Source of the DNA: Rhodanobacter thiooxydans
GTDB taxonomy: Bacteria; Pseudomonadota; Gammaproteobacteria; Xanthomonadales; Rhodanobacteraceae
Direction: 5' to 3'
DNA: 64,000 bases
Assembly (NCBI RefSeq): GCF_030291135.1
Contig: NZ_CP127409.1
Location: 682,001 to 746,000 of the forward strand
Shown: positions 1-10,462 of the stretch, in pieces
Layout: each line of letters opens with the position of its first letter
Position numbering within the stretch: position 1 is the first letter of the stretch
Program-made: the position numbers and the translations under genes
Notes under the pieces: generated by a model
Database searches by the model: none
What the model was told of the DNA's origin: nothing
What the model saw: the letters and a program-made list of their open reading frames with translations, nothing else

Positions 1-1
1 C

Positions 2-1216
2 GAAATCGCCGCGCGCTTTTACAACCGCCCCAGCGAGTCGATGCGGATGGTCGGCGTCACCGGCACCAACGGCAAGACCTCGTGCGTGCAGCTGTTGGCG
101 CAGGCATTGACCCTGCTCGGCCATCGCGCGGCCTCGATCGGCACGCTCGGCGCCGGCGTGCATGGTGATCTGCACGAAGGCGAGCGCACCACCCCCGACG
201 CGGTGACGGTGCAGGAGTTGCTGGCGGAGTTTCGTGACGCGCAGGTCAGCCATGTGGCGATGGAAGTCTCCTCGCATGCGCTGGAACAGGGCCGCGTGGC
301 CGCGGTGGATTATGAGGTGGCCGCGTTCACCAACCTCACCCGCGATCACCTGGACTACCACGGCAGCATGGAAGCCTACGGTGCGGCGAAAGCGAAACTG
401 TTCGCCTGGCCGGGCCTGCGCGGCGCGGCGATCAACATCGACGACGCGTTCGGCCGCGAGCTGGCGACGCAGCTGCCTGCCGGCGTGCAGCGACTGCGCT
501 TCAGCATGGCCGGCGACGGCGAGGCGGAAATCGTCGCCAGCGCGATCGTCAGCTCGGCCGAAGGGCTGGCGTTCCTGCTGCGCACGCCGTGGGGCACGCG
601 GGCGGTCCGCAGCCATCTGATCGGCCGCTTCAACGTGGCCAACCTGCTGGCCGTGGTGGCCTGCCTCGGTGCGCTGGGCGAACCGTTCGCGCGCATCGTT
701 GAGGTGGTCGCGCAGCTGCAACCGGTGAACGGGCGCATGAGTCGGCTCGGCGGCCTGCACGGCCAGCCGCTGGTGGTGGTCGACTACGCACACACGCCGG
801 ATGCGCTGGAGCAGGCGCTGACCGCGGTGCGCGCACATTGCGCCGGCAAGCTGATCTGCGTGTTCGGCTGCGGTGGCGAGCGCGACGCCGGCAAGCGCCC
901 GCTGATGGGCGCGATTGCAGCGCGGCTGGCCGACGTGGCGATCGTCACCGACGACAACCCGCGCGGCGAAGACGGCGATGCGATCGTGGCGCAGATCGTC
1001 GCCGGCATGGCCGCGGCGCGCGCGATGACGGTGGAGCGCGACCGCGCGCTGGCGATCGCCGACGCGCTGCAGCTGGCGCACGCCGGCGACGCCGTACTGA
1101 TCGCCGGCAAGGGCCACGAAACCTATCAGGACGGCGCCGCCGGCAAGCGCCCGTTCGACGATCTGGCGGTGGCGCATGCCGTGCTGGAACGGATCAGCCA
1201 GGAGCCGCGCCCATGA
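2..1216 (+). CDS. murE: UDP-MurNAc-tripeptide synthetase MurE (5' end outside window)
   Basis: MurE is the cytoplasmic ligase that adds the third residue, meso-diaminopimelate in Gram-negatives, to UDP-MurNAc-L-Ala-D-Glu using ATP. The reading frame is open from base 2, so the gene is cut by the window and about 95 N-terminal residues are missing; the first in-window ATG (41) is not the real start. The ATP loop GTNGKT lies at visible residues 21-26. The DNPR motif, in TDDNPRGEDGD near visible residue 316, marks the diaminopimelate-adding type. The C-terminal GKGHETYQ motif is also present. The stop overlaps the start of murF. It is the first visible gene of the dcw cluster. Confidence 0.97.
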   Translation, partial: EIAARFYNRPSESMRMVGVTGTNGKTSCVQLLAQALTLLGHRAASIGTLGAGVHGDLHEGERTTPDAVTVQELLAEFRDAQVSHVAMEVSSHALEQGRVAAVDYEVAAFTNLTRDHLDYHGSMEAYGAAKAKLFAWPGLRGAAINIDDAFGRELATQLPAGVQRLRFSMAGDGEAEIVASAIVSSAEGLAFLLRTPWGTRAVRSHLIGRFNVANLLAVVACLGALGEPFARIVEVVAQLQPVNGRMSRLGGLHGQPLVVVDYAHTPDALEQALTAVRAHCAGKLICVFGCGGERDAGKRPLMGAIAARLADVAIVTDDNPRGEDGDAIVAQIVAGMAAARAMTVERDRALAIADALQLAHAGDAVLIAGKGHETYQDGAAGKRPFDDLAVAHAVLERISQEPRP

Positions 1217-2586
1217 TGTCGCTGAGCGCCATCGCGGTGTGGACCCATGGCCGCCTGCTCGGTGACGACGTCGAGATCACCGGCGTCGCCATCGACACGC
1301 GCAAGCTGCAGCCCGGTGACCTGTTCGTGGCGATCCGGGGCGAGCGGGTGGACGGCCACGACTACCTGGCCGAGGCTGCCGCGCGCGGCGCGGTCGCCGC
1401 GCTGGTCACGCGCAAGGTCGACAGCGCGCTGCCGCAGGTGCTGGTGAACAACGCGGAACTGGCCCTCGGCGACCTGGCCAGCGCGGTGCGCGCCCAGCGC
1501 AACGTGCGGGTAGTCGGCATCACCGGCTCCAACGGCAAGACCACGGTGAAGACGCTGGTCGCCTCGATCCTGTCGCGGCACGGCCGCACCCACGTCAGCG
1601 CGGGCAACTTCAACAATGAACTGGGCCTGCCACTGAGCCTGCTGGCGATGCCGCCGGACACCGAATACGCGGTGTTCGAGATGGGTGCCGGCAAGCTGGG
1701 TGACATCGCCTATCTGGCTGCCATCGCACGGCCCGATATCGGCCTCATCACGCTCATCGCGCCGGCGCATCTTGCGCGCATGGGCAGCATCGAAGGCGTG
1801 GCCGAAACCAAGGGCGCGCTGTACCAGGCCTTGCCGGCCGACGGCATCGCCATCATCAATGCCGACGACGCGTTTGCCAGCTTCTTCACCGGCCTGGCTG
1901 GCGCGCGCAAGGTGCTGCGCTTCGGCCTTGACCAGCCGGCCGACGTCGGCGCCGACATCATCGAGCAGCGCGTGGACGGCTCGCGCTTCGTGCTGAGCAC
2001 GCCGCAGGGCGATGCCGAGGTGGCACTGCCGCTGCCCGGTCGCCACAACATCGCCAACGCGCTGGCGGCGACCGCGGTGGCGCTGGCGCTGGAGGTCCCG
2101 CTGGACACCATCGTGGCCGGGCTGGAGCAGGTACCCGGCGTGGCCGGCCGGCTGCGCCGCGAAGTGGTGGCCGGCGGCTGGACCGTGATCGACGACAGCT
2201 ACAACGCGAACCCCAGCTCGATGGCGGCGGCGATCGACACCTTGTTGCTGGCCGGCGGCGAACGCTGGCTGGTGCTGGGCGACATGGCCGAGCTGGGTGC
2301 GGAGGCGCGCGCGCTGCATGCCGGCATCGGCGAGCGCGCGCGAGCGCGTGGCATCGAGCGGCTGTTCGCCGTCGGCCCGCTCGGCGCGGCCACGGTCGAG
2401 GCGTTCGGCGCGGGTGGCGAGCATTTCGAGGACAAGGCGGCGCTGGTCGTCGTGCTGCAGGCGCAATTGCACGCGGGCGTCACCTGCCTGGTGAAGGGCT
2501 CGCGCTCGGCCGGCATGGAGCAGGTGGTGGTGGCGCTCGGCGGTCATGCCGGCAAGAACAAGGGGGACGCATCCGATGCTGCTTGA
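1213..2586 (+). CDS. murF: UDP-MurNAc-tripeptide--D-Ala-D-Ala ligase MurF
   Basis: MurF joins D-Ala-D-Ala to the UDP-MurNAc tripeptide, the last cytoplasmic step of the stem peptide. The 457-residue length fits the family. The P-loop GSNGKTT is near residue 105, followed by the Mur ligase central domain ([18 protein letters not shown]) and a C-terminal domain with [10 protein letters not shown] chose the ATG at 1213, which overlaps the murE stop; a second ATG follows at 1216 and either may be used. The 3' end overlaps mraY by 11 bases, which suggests translational coupling. Confidence 0.97.
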   Translation: MMSLSAIAVWTHGRLLGDDVEITGVAIDTRKLQPGDLFVAIRGERVDGHDYLAEAAARGAVAALVTRKVDSALPQVLVNNAELALGDLASAVRAQRNVRVVGITGSNGKTTVKTLVASILSRHGRTHVSAGNFNNELGLPLSLLAMPPDTEYAVFEMGAGKLGDIAYLAAIARPDIGLITLIAPAHLARMGSIEGVAETKGALYQALPADGIAIINADDAFASFFTGLAGARKVLRFGLDQPADVGADIIEQRVDGSRFVLSTPQGDAEVALPLPGRHNIANALAATAVALALEVPLDTIVAGLEQVPGVAGRLRREVVAGGWTVIDDSYNANPSSMAAAIDTLLLAGGERWLVLGDMAELGAEARALHAGIGERARARGIERLFAVGPLGAATVEAFGAGGEHFEDKAALVVVLQAQLHAGVTCLVKGSRSAGMEQVVVALGGHAGKNKGDASDAA

Positions 2587-3679
2587 ACTGGCCGACTGGA
2601 TGGCACGGCATTTCACCGCCCTGCACCTGTTCCAGTACATCACCTTCCGCACGATCATGGCCGCGCTCACCGCGCTGTCGCTGTCGCTGTTGTGCGGTCC
2701 ATGGCTGATCAACCGGCTGGCGGCGCTGAAGGCGGGTCAGGTGGTGCGCAGTGACGGTCCGCAGACGCACCTGGTCAAGGCCGGCACGCCGACCATGGGC
2801 GGCGTGATGATCCTGCTCTCGGTCACCGTCGCCACCCTGCTGTGGGCCGACCTGCACAACCGCTACGTGTGGGTGGTGCTGGCGGTGCTGCTGAGCTTCG
2901 GCGCGATCGGCTTCTACGACGACTACCGCAAGCTGGTGCTGAAGGACAGTCGCGGGTTGGCCAGCCGCTGGAAGTATTTCTGGCAGTCGGTGTTCGGCCT
3001 CGGCGCGGCGCTGTTCCTGTACTACAGCGCGCCGCATGCGGCAGCCACCGGCCTGCCGGTGGCGGAGACCGCGCTGTACGTGCCGCTGTTCAAGCACGTG
3101 GTGCTGCCGCTGGGGCTGTTCTTCGTGGTGATCACTTACTTCATGATCGTGGGCTTCTCCAACGCGGTGAACCTCACTGACGGCCTGGATGGCCTCGCGA
3201 TCATGCCGACCGTGCTGGTCTCCGGTGCGCTCGGCGTGTTCGCCTATCTGGCTGGCAACAAGCTGTTCTCCGAGTACCTCGGCATTCCATCCATCCCGGG
3301 CGCGGGCGAGCTGGCGATCTTCACCGGCGCGCTGTCCGGTGCGGGGCTGGGCTTCCTGTGGTTCAACACCTATCCGGCGCAGGTGTTCATGGGTGACGTC
3401 GGCGCGTTGGCGATGGGTGCAGCGCTCGGCTGCGTGGCGGTGATCGTGCGCCAGGAGATCGTGCTGCTGGTGATGGGCGGCGTGTTCGTGATGGAAACCG
3501 CGTCGGTGATGATCCAGGTGGCGAGCTTCAAGCTCACCGGCAAGCGCGTGTTCCGCATGGCGCCGATCCACCACCACTTCGAATTGAAGGGCTGGCCGGA
3601 GCCCCGCGTGATCGTGCGTTTCTGGATCATCAGCGTGGTGCTGGTGCTGATCGGTCTTGCCACGCTGAAGGTGCGCTGA
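2576..3679 (+). CDS. mraY: Phospho-MurNAc-pentapeptide transferase MraY
   Basis: MraY is the integral membrane enzyme that moves phospho-MurNAc-pentapeptide onto undecaprenyl phosphate to make lipid I. The 367-residue protein has about ten hydrophobic segments. Family motifs are FYDDYRK (near 111), NLTDGLDGL (near 200) carrying catalytic aspartates, and HHHFELKGW (near 332). The start is the ATG at 2576, preceded by a purine-rich AGGGGGA, inside the end of murF; an in-frame ATG at 2546 would add ten unconserved residues. Its stop overlaps the ftsW start directly, leaving no room for murD, which sits here in E. coli. Confidence 0.97.
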   Translation: MLLELADWMARHFTALHLFQYITFRTIMAALTALSLSLLCGPWLINRLAALKAGQVVRSDGPQTHLVKAGTPTMGGVMILLSVTVATLLWADLHNRYVWVVLAVLLSFGAIGFYDDYRKLVLKDSRGLASRWKYFWQSVFGLGAALFLYYSAPHAAATGLPVAETALYVPLFKHVVLPLGLFFVVITYFMIVGFSNAVNLTDGLDGLAIMPTVLVSGALGVFAYLAGNKLFSEYLGIPSIPGAGELAIFTGALSGAGLGFLWFNTYPAQVFMGDVGALAMGAALGCVAVIVRQEIVLLVMGGVFVMETASVMIQVASFKLTGKRVFRMAPIHHHFELKGWPEPRVIVRFWIISVVLVLIGLATLKVR

Positions 3680-4920
3680 TGCCGATCTTCGACGCCACTA
3701 CCCAGGCCAAACGCCGCAGCGGACCGCGCGGCAGCTTCGACACGTGGCTGCTGGTCGCGCTGATCGGGCTGGCCAGCGTGGGCGTGGTGATGGTGACGTC
3801 GAGCTCGATCGCGGTGGCGGACAGCCAGCACATCGGCGCGTTCTATTTCCTGAAGAAGCACCTGCTGTTCCTCGGCCTGGGCATGGTCGCCGCCGGCCTG
3901 GCGATGCGCACCGAGCTGAAGCTGCTGGAGAAGTTCGCGTTCCCGCTGCTGGCGCTGGCGTTCCTGATGCTGCTGGCGGTGTTCGTGCCGCATTTCGGCA
4001 TGCGCATCAACGGCGCGCGACGCTGGCTGAACCTGCTGGTCACCACCTTCCAGCCGGTCGAGGCGGTAAAACTCATTCTGGTGGTCTACGTCGCCAGCTA
4101 CCTGGTGCGCCACCGCGAAAATGTGGAGACGAAATTCCTGGGCCTGTTCAAGCCGGTGCTGGTCGCCGGCATGATCGTGCTGCTGCTGCTGGCGCAGCCG
4201 GACTTCGGCTCGGCCACGCTGGTGATCGCGGTGACCATCGCCATGGTCTGGCTGGGCGGCGCGCGGCCGATCTTCCTGTTCCTGATGGGCCTGCCGCTGA
4301 TGCCGCTGCTGTACGTGGCGGCGACCGGCGAGAGCTACCGCATGAAGCGGCTGACCTCGTTCATGGACCCGTGGAAGGATCCGTTCAACGACGGCTTCCA
4401 GCTGACCCAGTCGCTGATGGCGATCGGCCGCGGCGAATGGACCGGGGTGGGGCTGGGCTCCAGCGTGCTGAAGCTGTCCTACCTGCCGGAGGCGCATACC
4501 GACTTCATCTTTGCGGTGATCGGCGAGGAGCTGGGCCTGGCCGGTGTGCTGCTGGTGATCGGCCTGTTCGGCCTGGCGGTGGGGCGCGGCCTTTACCTGG
4601 GCCTGAAGGGTGTCGAGGTGGGCCAGCGCTTTGCCGGCTACGTCGCGTTCGGCGTCTCGCTGATGCTGGCGATGCAGGCGTTCGTGTCGGTTGGCGTGAA
4701 CCTGGGCGCGCTGCCGACCAAGGGCTTGACCCTGCCGCTGATCAGCTACGGCGGCTCGTCGATGGTGCTGACCTGCGCCATGGCCGGCGTGCTGCTGCGT
4801 GCCACCTGGGAGATCAACCGCGCGCTGGACGCACGGCAGATGACCACGCGGATGCCGGCGGCGGTGGCTGCGGCTGACGCGAACGTCGCGGCGAAGCCGC
4901 GAGAGGCGGTGGCGGCATGA
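3679..4920 (+). CDS. ftsW: Septal peptidoglycan polymerase FtsW (SEDS family)
   Basis: FtsW is the SEDS-family glycosyltransferase that polymerises lipid II at the division septum with its partner FtsI. The 413-residue protein has about ten transmembrane segments and the SEDS signatures: the QPDFGSA loop near residue 172 and PTKGLTLPLISYGGSS near 346. The C-terminal 35 residues are a poorly conserved Ala-rich cytoplasmic tail. The ATG overlaps the mraY stop (ATGA) and its own stop overlaps murG in the same way. RodA is the alternative in this family, but the dcw context makes FtsW the right call. Confidence 0.96.
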   Translation: MPIFDATTQAKRRSGPRGSFDTWLLVALIGLASVGVVMVTSSSIAVADSQHIGAFYFLKKHLLFLGLGMVAAGLAMRTELKLLEKFAFPLLALAFLMLLAVFVPHFGMRINGARRWLNLLVTTFQPVEAVKLILVVYVASYLVRHRENVETKFLGLFKPVLVAGMIVLLLLAQPDFGSATLVIAVTIAMVWLGGARPIFLFLMGLPLMPLLYVAATGESYRMKRLTSFMDPWKDPFNDGFQLTQSLMAIGRGEWTGVGLGSSVLKLSYLPEAHTDFIFAVIGEELGLAGVLLVIGLFGLAVGRGLYLGLKGVEVGQRFAGYVAFGVSLMLAMQAFVSVGVNLGALPTKGLTLPLISYGGSSMVLTCAMAGVLLRATWEINRALDARQMTTRMPAAVAAADANVAAKPREAVAA

Positions 4921-5990
4921 CCGCGCAGGCACCCGTGCTGATCATGGCCGGCGGCACCGGCGGCCACATCTTCCCTGGCCTCGCGGTGGCCGAGTGCCTG
5001 CGCGCGCAGGGCGTGCCGGTGGTGTGGCTGGGCGCGGTCGGCGGGATGGAGACGAAGGTGGTGCCGGCGCAGCGGATCGAGCTGCATACGGTGGCCGTGG
5101 CCGGACTGCGCGGCAAGGGCATCCGGACCCGGCTGCTGGCGCCGCTGATGCTGTTGCGCGCGCTGTTGGCCTCGCTGGCGGTGCTGCGCCAGGTGCAGCC
5201 GCGCAGCGTGTTGTCGATGGGCGGCTACGTGGCCGGTCCCGGTGGCCTTGCCGCGTGGCTGCTGCGCCGGCCGCTGCTGGTGCACGAGCAGAACCGCGTG
5301 GCCGGCTTCACCAACCGCAAGCTGGCCGGGCTGGCGAAGCGCGTGCTGGCCGGCTTCGCCGATGCCTTGCCGCGGGCCGAGTGGGTCGGCAACCCGGTGC
5401 GCGAGGCGATCGCCGCGCTGCCGCCGCCGGCCGAGCGCATGGCCGGGCGCGACGGCAAGCCGCGCCTGCTGGTGCTGGGCGGCAGCCTCGGCGCCCGCGC
5501 GCTGAACCTGGCGCTGCCGCAGGCGCTGGCGCAGCTGACTCCGGCGCAGCGCCCCGAAGTGCTGCACCAGTGTGGCAGTCGCGGTTTCGACGAGGCGCGT
5601 GCGGCGTATGCGAAGGCTGGCGTCGAAGCGCAGGTGGTCGCGTTCATCGACGACATGGCCGGCACCTATGGCTGGGCCGACCTGGCCGTGTGCCGCGCCG
5701 GCGCGCTGACCCTGGCCGAGCTGGCTGCGGCCGGGTTGGGCGCCGTGCTGGTGCCGTTCCCGCACGCGGTGGACGACCACCAGACACGCAATGCCGAAGT
5801 ACTGATGGCGGCCGGTGCCGCCGAACTGATGCAGGAGAACGAGCTGGACGTACAGACTCTGGCGCAGCGGCTGGAATCGCTGCTGGGCGATCGCCACCGC
5901 CTGCTGGCGATGGCCGAAGCCGCGCGCACGCTGGCCAAACCCGACGCGGCGCAGGTCATCGCGCGCGCTTGCCTGGAGGTCGCCGCATGA
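4917..5990 (+). CDS. murG: UDP-GlcNAc:lipid I N-acetylglucosaminyltransferase MurG
   Basis: MurG is the membrane-associated GT-B glycosyltransferase that adds GlcNAc to lipid I to form lipid II on the inner face of the membrane. It is 357 residues, the usual length. The N-terminal GGTGGHIFPGLA loop is at residues 11-22, and a second glycine-rich loop GGSLGARALN is near 187. The donor-binding region includes CRAGALTLAEL and PFPHAVDDHQ. The start overlaps the ftsW stop by four bases, and the stop overlaps the murC start. Confidence 0.96.
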   Translation: MTAQAPVLIMAGGTGGHIFPGLAVAECLRAQGVPVVWLGAVGGMETKVVPAQRIELHTVAVAGLRGKGIRTRLLAPLMLLRALLASLAVLRQVQPRSVLSMGGYVAGPGGLAAWLLRRPLLVHEQNRVAGFTNRKLAGLAKRVLAGFADALPRAEWVGNPVREAIAALPPPAERMAGRDGKPRLLVLGGSLGARALNLALPQALAQLTPAQRPEVLHQCGSRGFDEARAAYAKAGVEAQVVAFIDDMAGTYGWADLAVCRAGALTLAELAAAGLGAVLVPFPHAVDDHQTRNAEVLMAAGAAELMQENELDVQTLAQRLESLLGDRHRLLAMAEAARTLAKPDAAQVIARACLEVAA

Positions 5991-7426
5991 CGCCGCGCCG
6001 ATTGCATGCGCACGAAGACCCGATGAGCACGTTCCGTCGGGTGCACTTCATCGGCATCGGCGGCGTCGGCATGAGCGGCATCGCCGAGGTGCTGCACAAC
6101 CTTGGCTACGCGGTGTCCGGTTCCGACCGCGCCAACTCGCCGACCGCGCAGCGGTTGCGCCAGCTGGGCATCGACGTGCACGTGGGCCACGCGGTGGAAA
6201 ACATCGGCACCGCCGACGTGGTGGTGACCTCCAGCGCGATCAAGCAGGACAACCCGGAGCTCGTCGCCGCCCGCGAAGCGCGCATCCCGGTGATCCCGCG
6301 CGCGGAGATGCTGGGCGAGCTGATGCGTTTCCGCCGCGGCGTGGCGATCGCCGGTACGCATGGCAAGACCACCACCACCAGCCTCACCGCCAGCGTGCTG
6401 GCCGAGGCCGGCTACGACCCGACCTTCGTGATCGGCGGCCAGCTCAACGCGGCCGGCGCCAACGCGCGGCTCGGCACCGGGCAGTACCTGGTGGCCGAGG
6501 CTGACGAATCCGACGGCTCGTTCCTGCTGTTGTCGCCGGTGATCGCGGCGGTTACCAACATCGACGCCGACCACTTGGAGAACTACCACGGCGATTTCGC
6601 CGAAGTGAAGAAGGCGTTCGCCGATTTCCTGCACCGGCTGCCGTTCTACGGCCTGGCCGTGCTGTGCGTGGACGACCCCGAAGTGGCCGTGCTGGCGAAG
6701 TCCACCACGCGCCGCGTGATGACCTACGGCATCGACGCCGCCGACGCCGACGTGCGCGCGCAGAACGTGAGCCAGCACGGCTTCGAAATGCATTTCGAGC
6801 TGCTGCTGCCGGGTCGCGACGAAGCGCTGCCGGTGAAGCTCAACCTGCCGGGCCGGCACAACGTGCTGAACGCGCTGGCTGCCGCCGCGATCGGCTGGCA
6901 GCTGGGCGTCGAGGCCGATGCGCTGGCGCGTGCGCTGGAGAACTTCCAGGGCGTTGGCCGGCGCTTCCACCGGCGCGGCGAGATCGCGCTGGACCAGGGC
7001 AGCGTGCTGCTGGTCGATGACTACGGTCATCACCCGCGCGAGCTGGCCGCAGTGTTCGCCGCCGCGCGCGGCGGCTGGCCGGAACGCCGTCTGGTGGTCG
7101 GTTTCCAGCCGCACCGCTACAGCCGCACGCGCGACCTGCTGGACGACTTCGCCAATGTGCTGGCCGAGGTCGACGTGCTGGTGCTGACCGACGTCTACCC
7201 GGCCGGCGAGGCGCCGATCGCCGGCGCCGACGGCCGCGCGCTGGCGCGGGCGGTGCGCGCCCGCGGCAAGGTCGACCCGGTGCTGGTCGAGCATCCGCGC
7301 GAGCTGAAGGACACCCTGCCGGCGCTGTTGCGCGACGGCGATCTGCTGCTGCTGCTCGGTGCCGGCGACATCGGCGCGGCGGCGGTCGAGCTGGCCCAGC
7401 TCGGCAACCTGAGGACGAACAAGTGA
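5987..7426 (+). CDS. murC: UDP-N-acetylmuramate--L-alanine ligase MurC
   Basis: MurC adds L-Ala to UDP-MurNAc, the first amino acid of the stem peptide. The nucleotide-binding loop [12 protein letters not shown] is near residue 23 and the P-loop [10 protein letters not shown] near 123; EADESDGSF and the C-terminal DDYGHHP motif are also present. I chose the ATG at 5987, which overlaps the murG stop and is preceded by a good GGAGGT site. The ATG at 6023 would give a 467-residue protein nearer the family length, so the first 12 residues are uncertain. Confidence 0.95.
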   Translation: MTPRRLHAHEDPMSTFRRVHFIGIGGVGMSGIAEVLHNLGYAVSGSDRANSPTAQRLRQLGIDVHVGHAVENIGTADVVVTSSAIKQDNPELVAAREARIPVIPRAEMLGELMRFRRGVAIAGTHGKTTTTSLTASVLAEAGYDPTFVIGGQLNAAGANARLGTGQYLVAEADESDGSFLLLSPVIAAVTNIDADHLENYHGDFAEVKKAFADFLHRLPFYGLAVLCVDDPEVAVLAKSTTRRVMTYGIDAADADVRAQNVSQHGFEMHFELLLPGRDEALPVKLNLPGRHNVLNALAAAAIGWQLGVEADALARALENFQGVGRRFHRRGEIALDQGSVLLVDDYGHHPRELAAVFAAARGGWPERRLVVGFQPHRYSRTRDLLDDFANVLAEVDVLVLTDVYPAGEAPIAGADGRALARAVRARGKVDPVLVEHPRELKDTLPALLRDGDLLLLLGAGDIGAAAVELAQLGNLRTNK

Positions 7427-8379
7427 GCATGAAGGTGGCCGTGAACAAGATCAGCGACCCCGCCCGCTTCGGCCGCGTCGCCGTGGCGATGGGCGGCAGT
7501 TCGGCCGAGCGCGAGGTCTCGCTGGACTCCGGCCGCAACGTGCTGGAGGCGCTCAAGGCGCGCGGCGTGGACGCGCATGCGGTCGACGGCATCCCGGCCC
7601 TGCTCGACGCGCTGCGCACCGGTGGCTTCGCGCGCGTGTTCAACATCCTGCACGGCCAGCACGGCGGTGGCGAGGACGGCGTGCTGCAAGGCGCGCTGGA
7701 GGCGCTGAAGGTGCCGTACACCGGTTCGGGCGTGCTGGGCTCGGCGCTGTCGATGGACAAGACGCGTTCGAAGCGCGTGTGGCAGTCGCTGGGCCTGCCG
7801 ACGCCGAAGTTCGTGGCGCTGCCGCGTGGCGCGGATGTGCACGCGGCGGCGAAACAGATCGGCTTCCCGCTGATCGTGAAGCCGGCCTGCGAGGGTTCCA
7901 GCGTGGGCGTCACCCGCGTGTTCGAGGAGTCGCAGCTGGACCAGGCGGTCGAGCTGGCGGCGAAGTATCCGGGCGACCTGCTGATGGAAACCCTGATCGA
8001 GGGCGACGAACTGACCGTCGCCATCCTTGGTCGCCAGGTGCTGCCCAGCATCCACATCGTGCCGAAGGGCGCGTTCTACGACTACAACGCGAAGTACATC
8101 GCCGAAGACACGCTGTACCTGTGCCCCGGCCTGGAAGGCGATGCCGAGACGGAGCTGCGCGCGCTGGCGCTGGCCGCGTTCGATGCGCTGGGTTGCCAGG
8201 GTTGGGGCCGCGTCGACGTGATGCGCGACCGGCAGGGGCGCAACTGGCTGCTGGAGGTGAACACCGCGCCGGGCATGACCTCGCACTCGCTGGTGCCGAA
8301 GGCGGCCAAGGCGGCCGGCATCGACTATCAGGAACTGTGCTGGCGCGTGCTGGAAACCAGTTTCCGGGAGGGCCTGTGA
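7423..8379 (+). CDS. ddl: D-alanine--D-alanine ligase
   Basis: Ddl is the ATP-grasp enzyme that makes the D-Ala-D-Ala dipeptide used by MurF. The 318 residues match the DdlB size. Motifs seen are [10 protein letters not shown] near residue 23, the ATP-grasp core [14 protein letters not shown] near 150, and the metal-binding end [19 protein letters not shown]. Translation starts at a GTG that overlaps the murC stop (GTGA); an ATG six bases downstream (7429) is an alternative. Its own stop overlaps the ftsQ GTG start, so murC-ddl-ftsQ form one coupled chain. Confidence 0.95.
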   Translation: MSMKVAVNKISDPARFGRVAVAMGGSSAEREVSLDSGRNVLEALKARGVDAHAVDGIPALLDALRTGGFARVFNILHGQHGGGEDGVLQGALEALKVPYTGSGVLGSALSMDKTRSKRVWQSLGLPTPKFVALPRGADVHAAAKQIGFPLIVKPACEGSSVGVTRVFEESQLDQAVELAAKYPGDLLMETLIEGDELTVAILGRQVLPSIHIVPKGAFYDYNAKYIAEDTLYLCPGLEGDAETELRALALAAFDALGCQGWGRVDVMRDRQGRNWLLEVNTAPGMTSHSLVPKAAKAAGIDYQELCWRVLETSFREGL

Positions 8380-9110
8380 AGGGAGCCATCCGCCTCGTCG
8401 CCTGGTGCCTCGCCATCGCACTGGTCGTGCTGCCGATCGTCGGCGTGCTGCGCGGCTGGTTCGCGGCCGGGCGCTGGCCGGTGACCCAGCTCACGGTGCA
8501 GGCCGAGTTCAAGCACGTCAGCGCGGACGACATCCGCGCCGCGGTGCGGCCGCGGCTGGGCAAGGGCTTCTTTGCGCTGGATCTGGACGCGGTGCAGAAA
8601 GCGGTGGCTGCGCTGCCGTGGGTGGAATCGGTGGAGGCGCGCAAGCGCTGGCCGGACACCTTGCAGTTGCGCATCTACGAGCGCCAGCCGTTTGCCCGCT
8701 GGAACGACAAGCAGCTGATCAGCCGGCAGGGGCTGGTGTTCGAGGCGCCCGGCATGGCTGGCATCGGTGCGCTGCCGGATCTGCGCGGGCCGGACGCGCG
8801 GCTGGCCGAGGTGGTCAGCTTCTACGCGGAAACCAGCAAGGCGTTCGCCGGCACCCACCTGCAGGTCACCGGTGTGGCGCTGACCGAGCGCGGCAGCTGG
8901 AGCGTCAATACCGCGAATGGCGCGCAAATCGTCATCGGCGATCGCGAGCAGGCCGGGCGCCGGCTGCGCCGCTTCCTTGACGTCTATCCGCAGCTGATCG
9001 CCGGCCATGCCGACGGTTTCGCCTACGCCGACCTTCGTTACACCAATGGATTCGCCGTGCGCTGGCCGCAGACGGCCGCCGCCAACGCTGGAGGTTCGCC
9101 CCGCTCATGA
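8376..9110 (+). CDS. ftsQ: Cell division protein FtsQ
   Basis: FtsQ is the bitopic divisome scaffold that links FtsB/FtsL to the septal synthase. The 244 residues start with a short cytoplasmic tail and one transmembrane helix at about residues 6-27. A POTRA domain follows ([19 protein letters not shown]), then the FtsQ beta domain with the conserved [16 protein letters not shown] stretch. The start is a GTG overlapping the ddl stop. The cytoplasmic tail before the helix is very short compared with E. coli. The stop overlaps the ftsA start. Confidence 0.93.
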   Translation: MKGAIRLVAWCLAIALVVLPIVGVLRGWFAAGRWPVTQLTVQAEFKHVSADDIRAAVRPRLGKGFFALDLDAVQKAVAALPWVESVEARKRWPDTLQLRIYERQPFARWNDKQLISRQGLVFEAPGMAGIGALPDLRGPDARLAEVVSFYAETSKAFAGTHLQVTGVALTERGSWSVNTANGAQIVIGDREQAGRRLRRFLDVYPQLIAGHADGFAYADLRYTNGFAVRWPQTAAANAGGSPRS

Positions 9111-10339
9111 AGCCGCGCAATGACAAGCAATTAGTAGTGGGGCTCGACATCGGCACCTCGAAAGTGGTGGCGATCGTCGGCGAGTACGAGCCGGGCGAAC
9201 CGATCACCGTGATCGGCATCGGCACCCACGTCTCGCGCGGCATGAAGCGCGGTTCGGTGGTGGATATCGAGTCGACCGTGCATTCGATCCAGCGCGCGGT
9301 GGAGGAAGCCGAACTGATGGCCGGCTGCGACATCCGCTCGGTCTACGCCTCGATTTCCGGCAGCCACCTGGAAACCCGCAACTCGCACGGCAACGCGGCG
9401 ATCCGCGACCGTGAGGTGACCGCCGGCGACCTGGAACAGGTGCTGGAAGCGGCCAGCGCGGTGGCGATCCCGGCCGACCGCAAGGTGCTCTACAAGGAAT
9501 CGCAGGAATACCGCATCGACGGCCAGGACGGCATCCGCGCGCCGATCGGCATGAGCGGCGTGCGGCTGGAGGCGAACGTGCACCTGGTCACCGGCGCGGC
9601 GGCGGCGGTGCAGAACGTCACCAAGTGCATCCAGCGCTGCGGCCTCACCGTGGACGAACTGGTGCCGTCGGCGGTGGCCAGCGCGAAGGCGGTGCTGACC
9701 GATGACGAGCGAGAGCTGGGCGTGTGCCTGGTCGACATCGGTGCCGGCACCACCGACATCGCGATCTACACCCAGGGCTCGATCCGCTACACCGCCTCGC
9801 TGCCGGTCGGCGGCGACCAGGTCACCAGCGATATTGCGTACGGCGTCCACACGCCGACCGCGCACGCGGAGGAAATCAAGATCAAGTACGCCTGCGCGCA
9901 GACCGGACTGGCGCACGCCGAGGAAACCATCCAGGTGCCCAGCGTGGGCGATCGCCCGCCGCGCCGGCTGGCGCGGCAGTCGCTGGCGCAGAGTGTGCAG
10001 GCGCGCTACGAGGAAATCTTCGAGATGGTGCAGGACCAGCTGCGCCGCTCCGGTTACGAGAGCCTGGTCGCCGCCGGCGTGGTGCTCACCGGCGGCGCCT
10101 CGAAGATGGAAGGCGCGCTGGAGCTGGCCGAGGAAATCTTCCACAAGATGGTGCGCATCGGCGTGCCACAGCAGATCGACGGCCTCGGCGAAGTCGTTTC
10201 CAGTCCGCTGCACGCCACCGGCGTGGGCCTGCTGCTACATGGATCGCGCGCGGGCGGCACGCGCATGGGCGGCTCGGCCGGCGGCAGCGTCGGCGGCCTG
10301 GTCGGCAAGTTGCGCGGCTGGCTTACCCGGAATTTCTGA
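9107..10339 (+). CDS. ftsA: Cell division protein FtsA
   Basis: FtsA is the actin-like ATPase that ties FtsZ filaments to the inner membrane and recruits later divisome proteins. The 410 residues carry the first phosphate loop GLDIGTSKVVAIVG at residues 11-24, the second phosphate region DIGAGTTDIAIY near 209, and the adenosine motif VLTGGASKMEG near 325. The C-terminal end, GKLRGWLTRNF, is the amphipathic membrane-targeting helix. The start overlaps the ftsQ stop by four bases; ftsZ follows after 123 bases. Confidence 0.97.
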   Translation: MKPRNDKQLVVGLDIGTSKVVAIVGEYEPGEPITVIGIGTHVSRGMKRGSVVDIESTVHSIQRAVEEAELMAGCDIRSVYASISGSHLETRNSHGNAAIRDREVTAGDLEQVLEAASAVAIPADRKVLYKESQEYRIDGQDGIRAPIGMSGVRLEANVHLVTGAAAAVQNVTKCIQRCGLTVDELVPSAVASAKAVLTDDERELGVCLVDIGAGTTDIAIYTQGSIRYTASLPVGGDQVTSDIAYGVHTPTAHAEEIKIKYACAQTGLAHAEETIQVPSVGDRPPRRLARQSLAQSVQARYEEIFEMVQDQLRRSGYESLVAAGVVLTGGASKMEGALELAEEIFHKMVRIGVPQQIDGLGEVVSSPLHATGVGLLLHGSRAGGTRMGGSAGGSVGGLVGKLRGWLTRNF

Positions 10340-10462
10340 TGACGGTTTTTCAGGCGGCGCAGGAGGCGCAGCCGCGGGCAGAAGGACGTTCGCCCACCAC
10401 CATGGACCGACAGGAGTCGCGCTGCATGGTTACAACGACAACAACTCTACGGAGGACGGGAA

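Noticed and set aside
1126-2712. Long open frame on the minus strand across murF and into mraY (about 528 codons)
   Set aside because: It is antisense to strongly conserved genes, and its product is low-complexity (Ala, Arg, Gln, His-rich). Such frames arise by chance in high-GC DNA.
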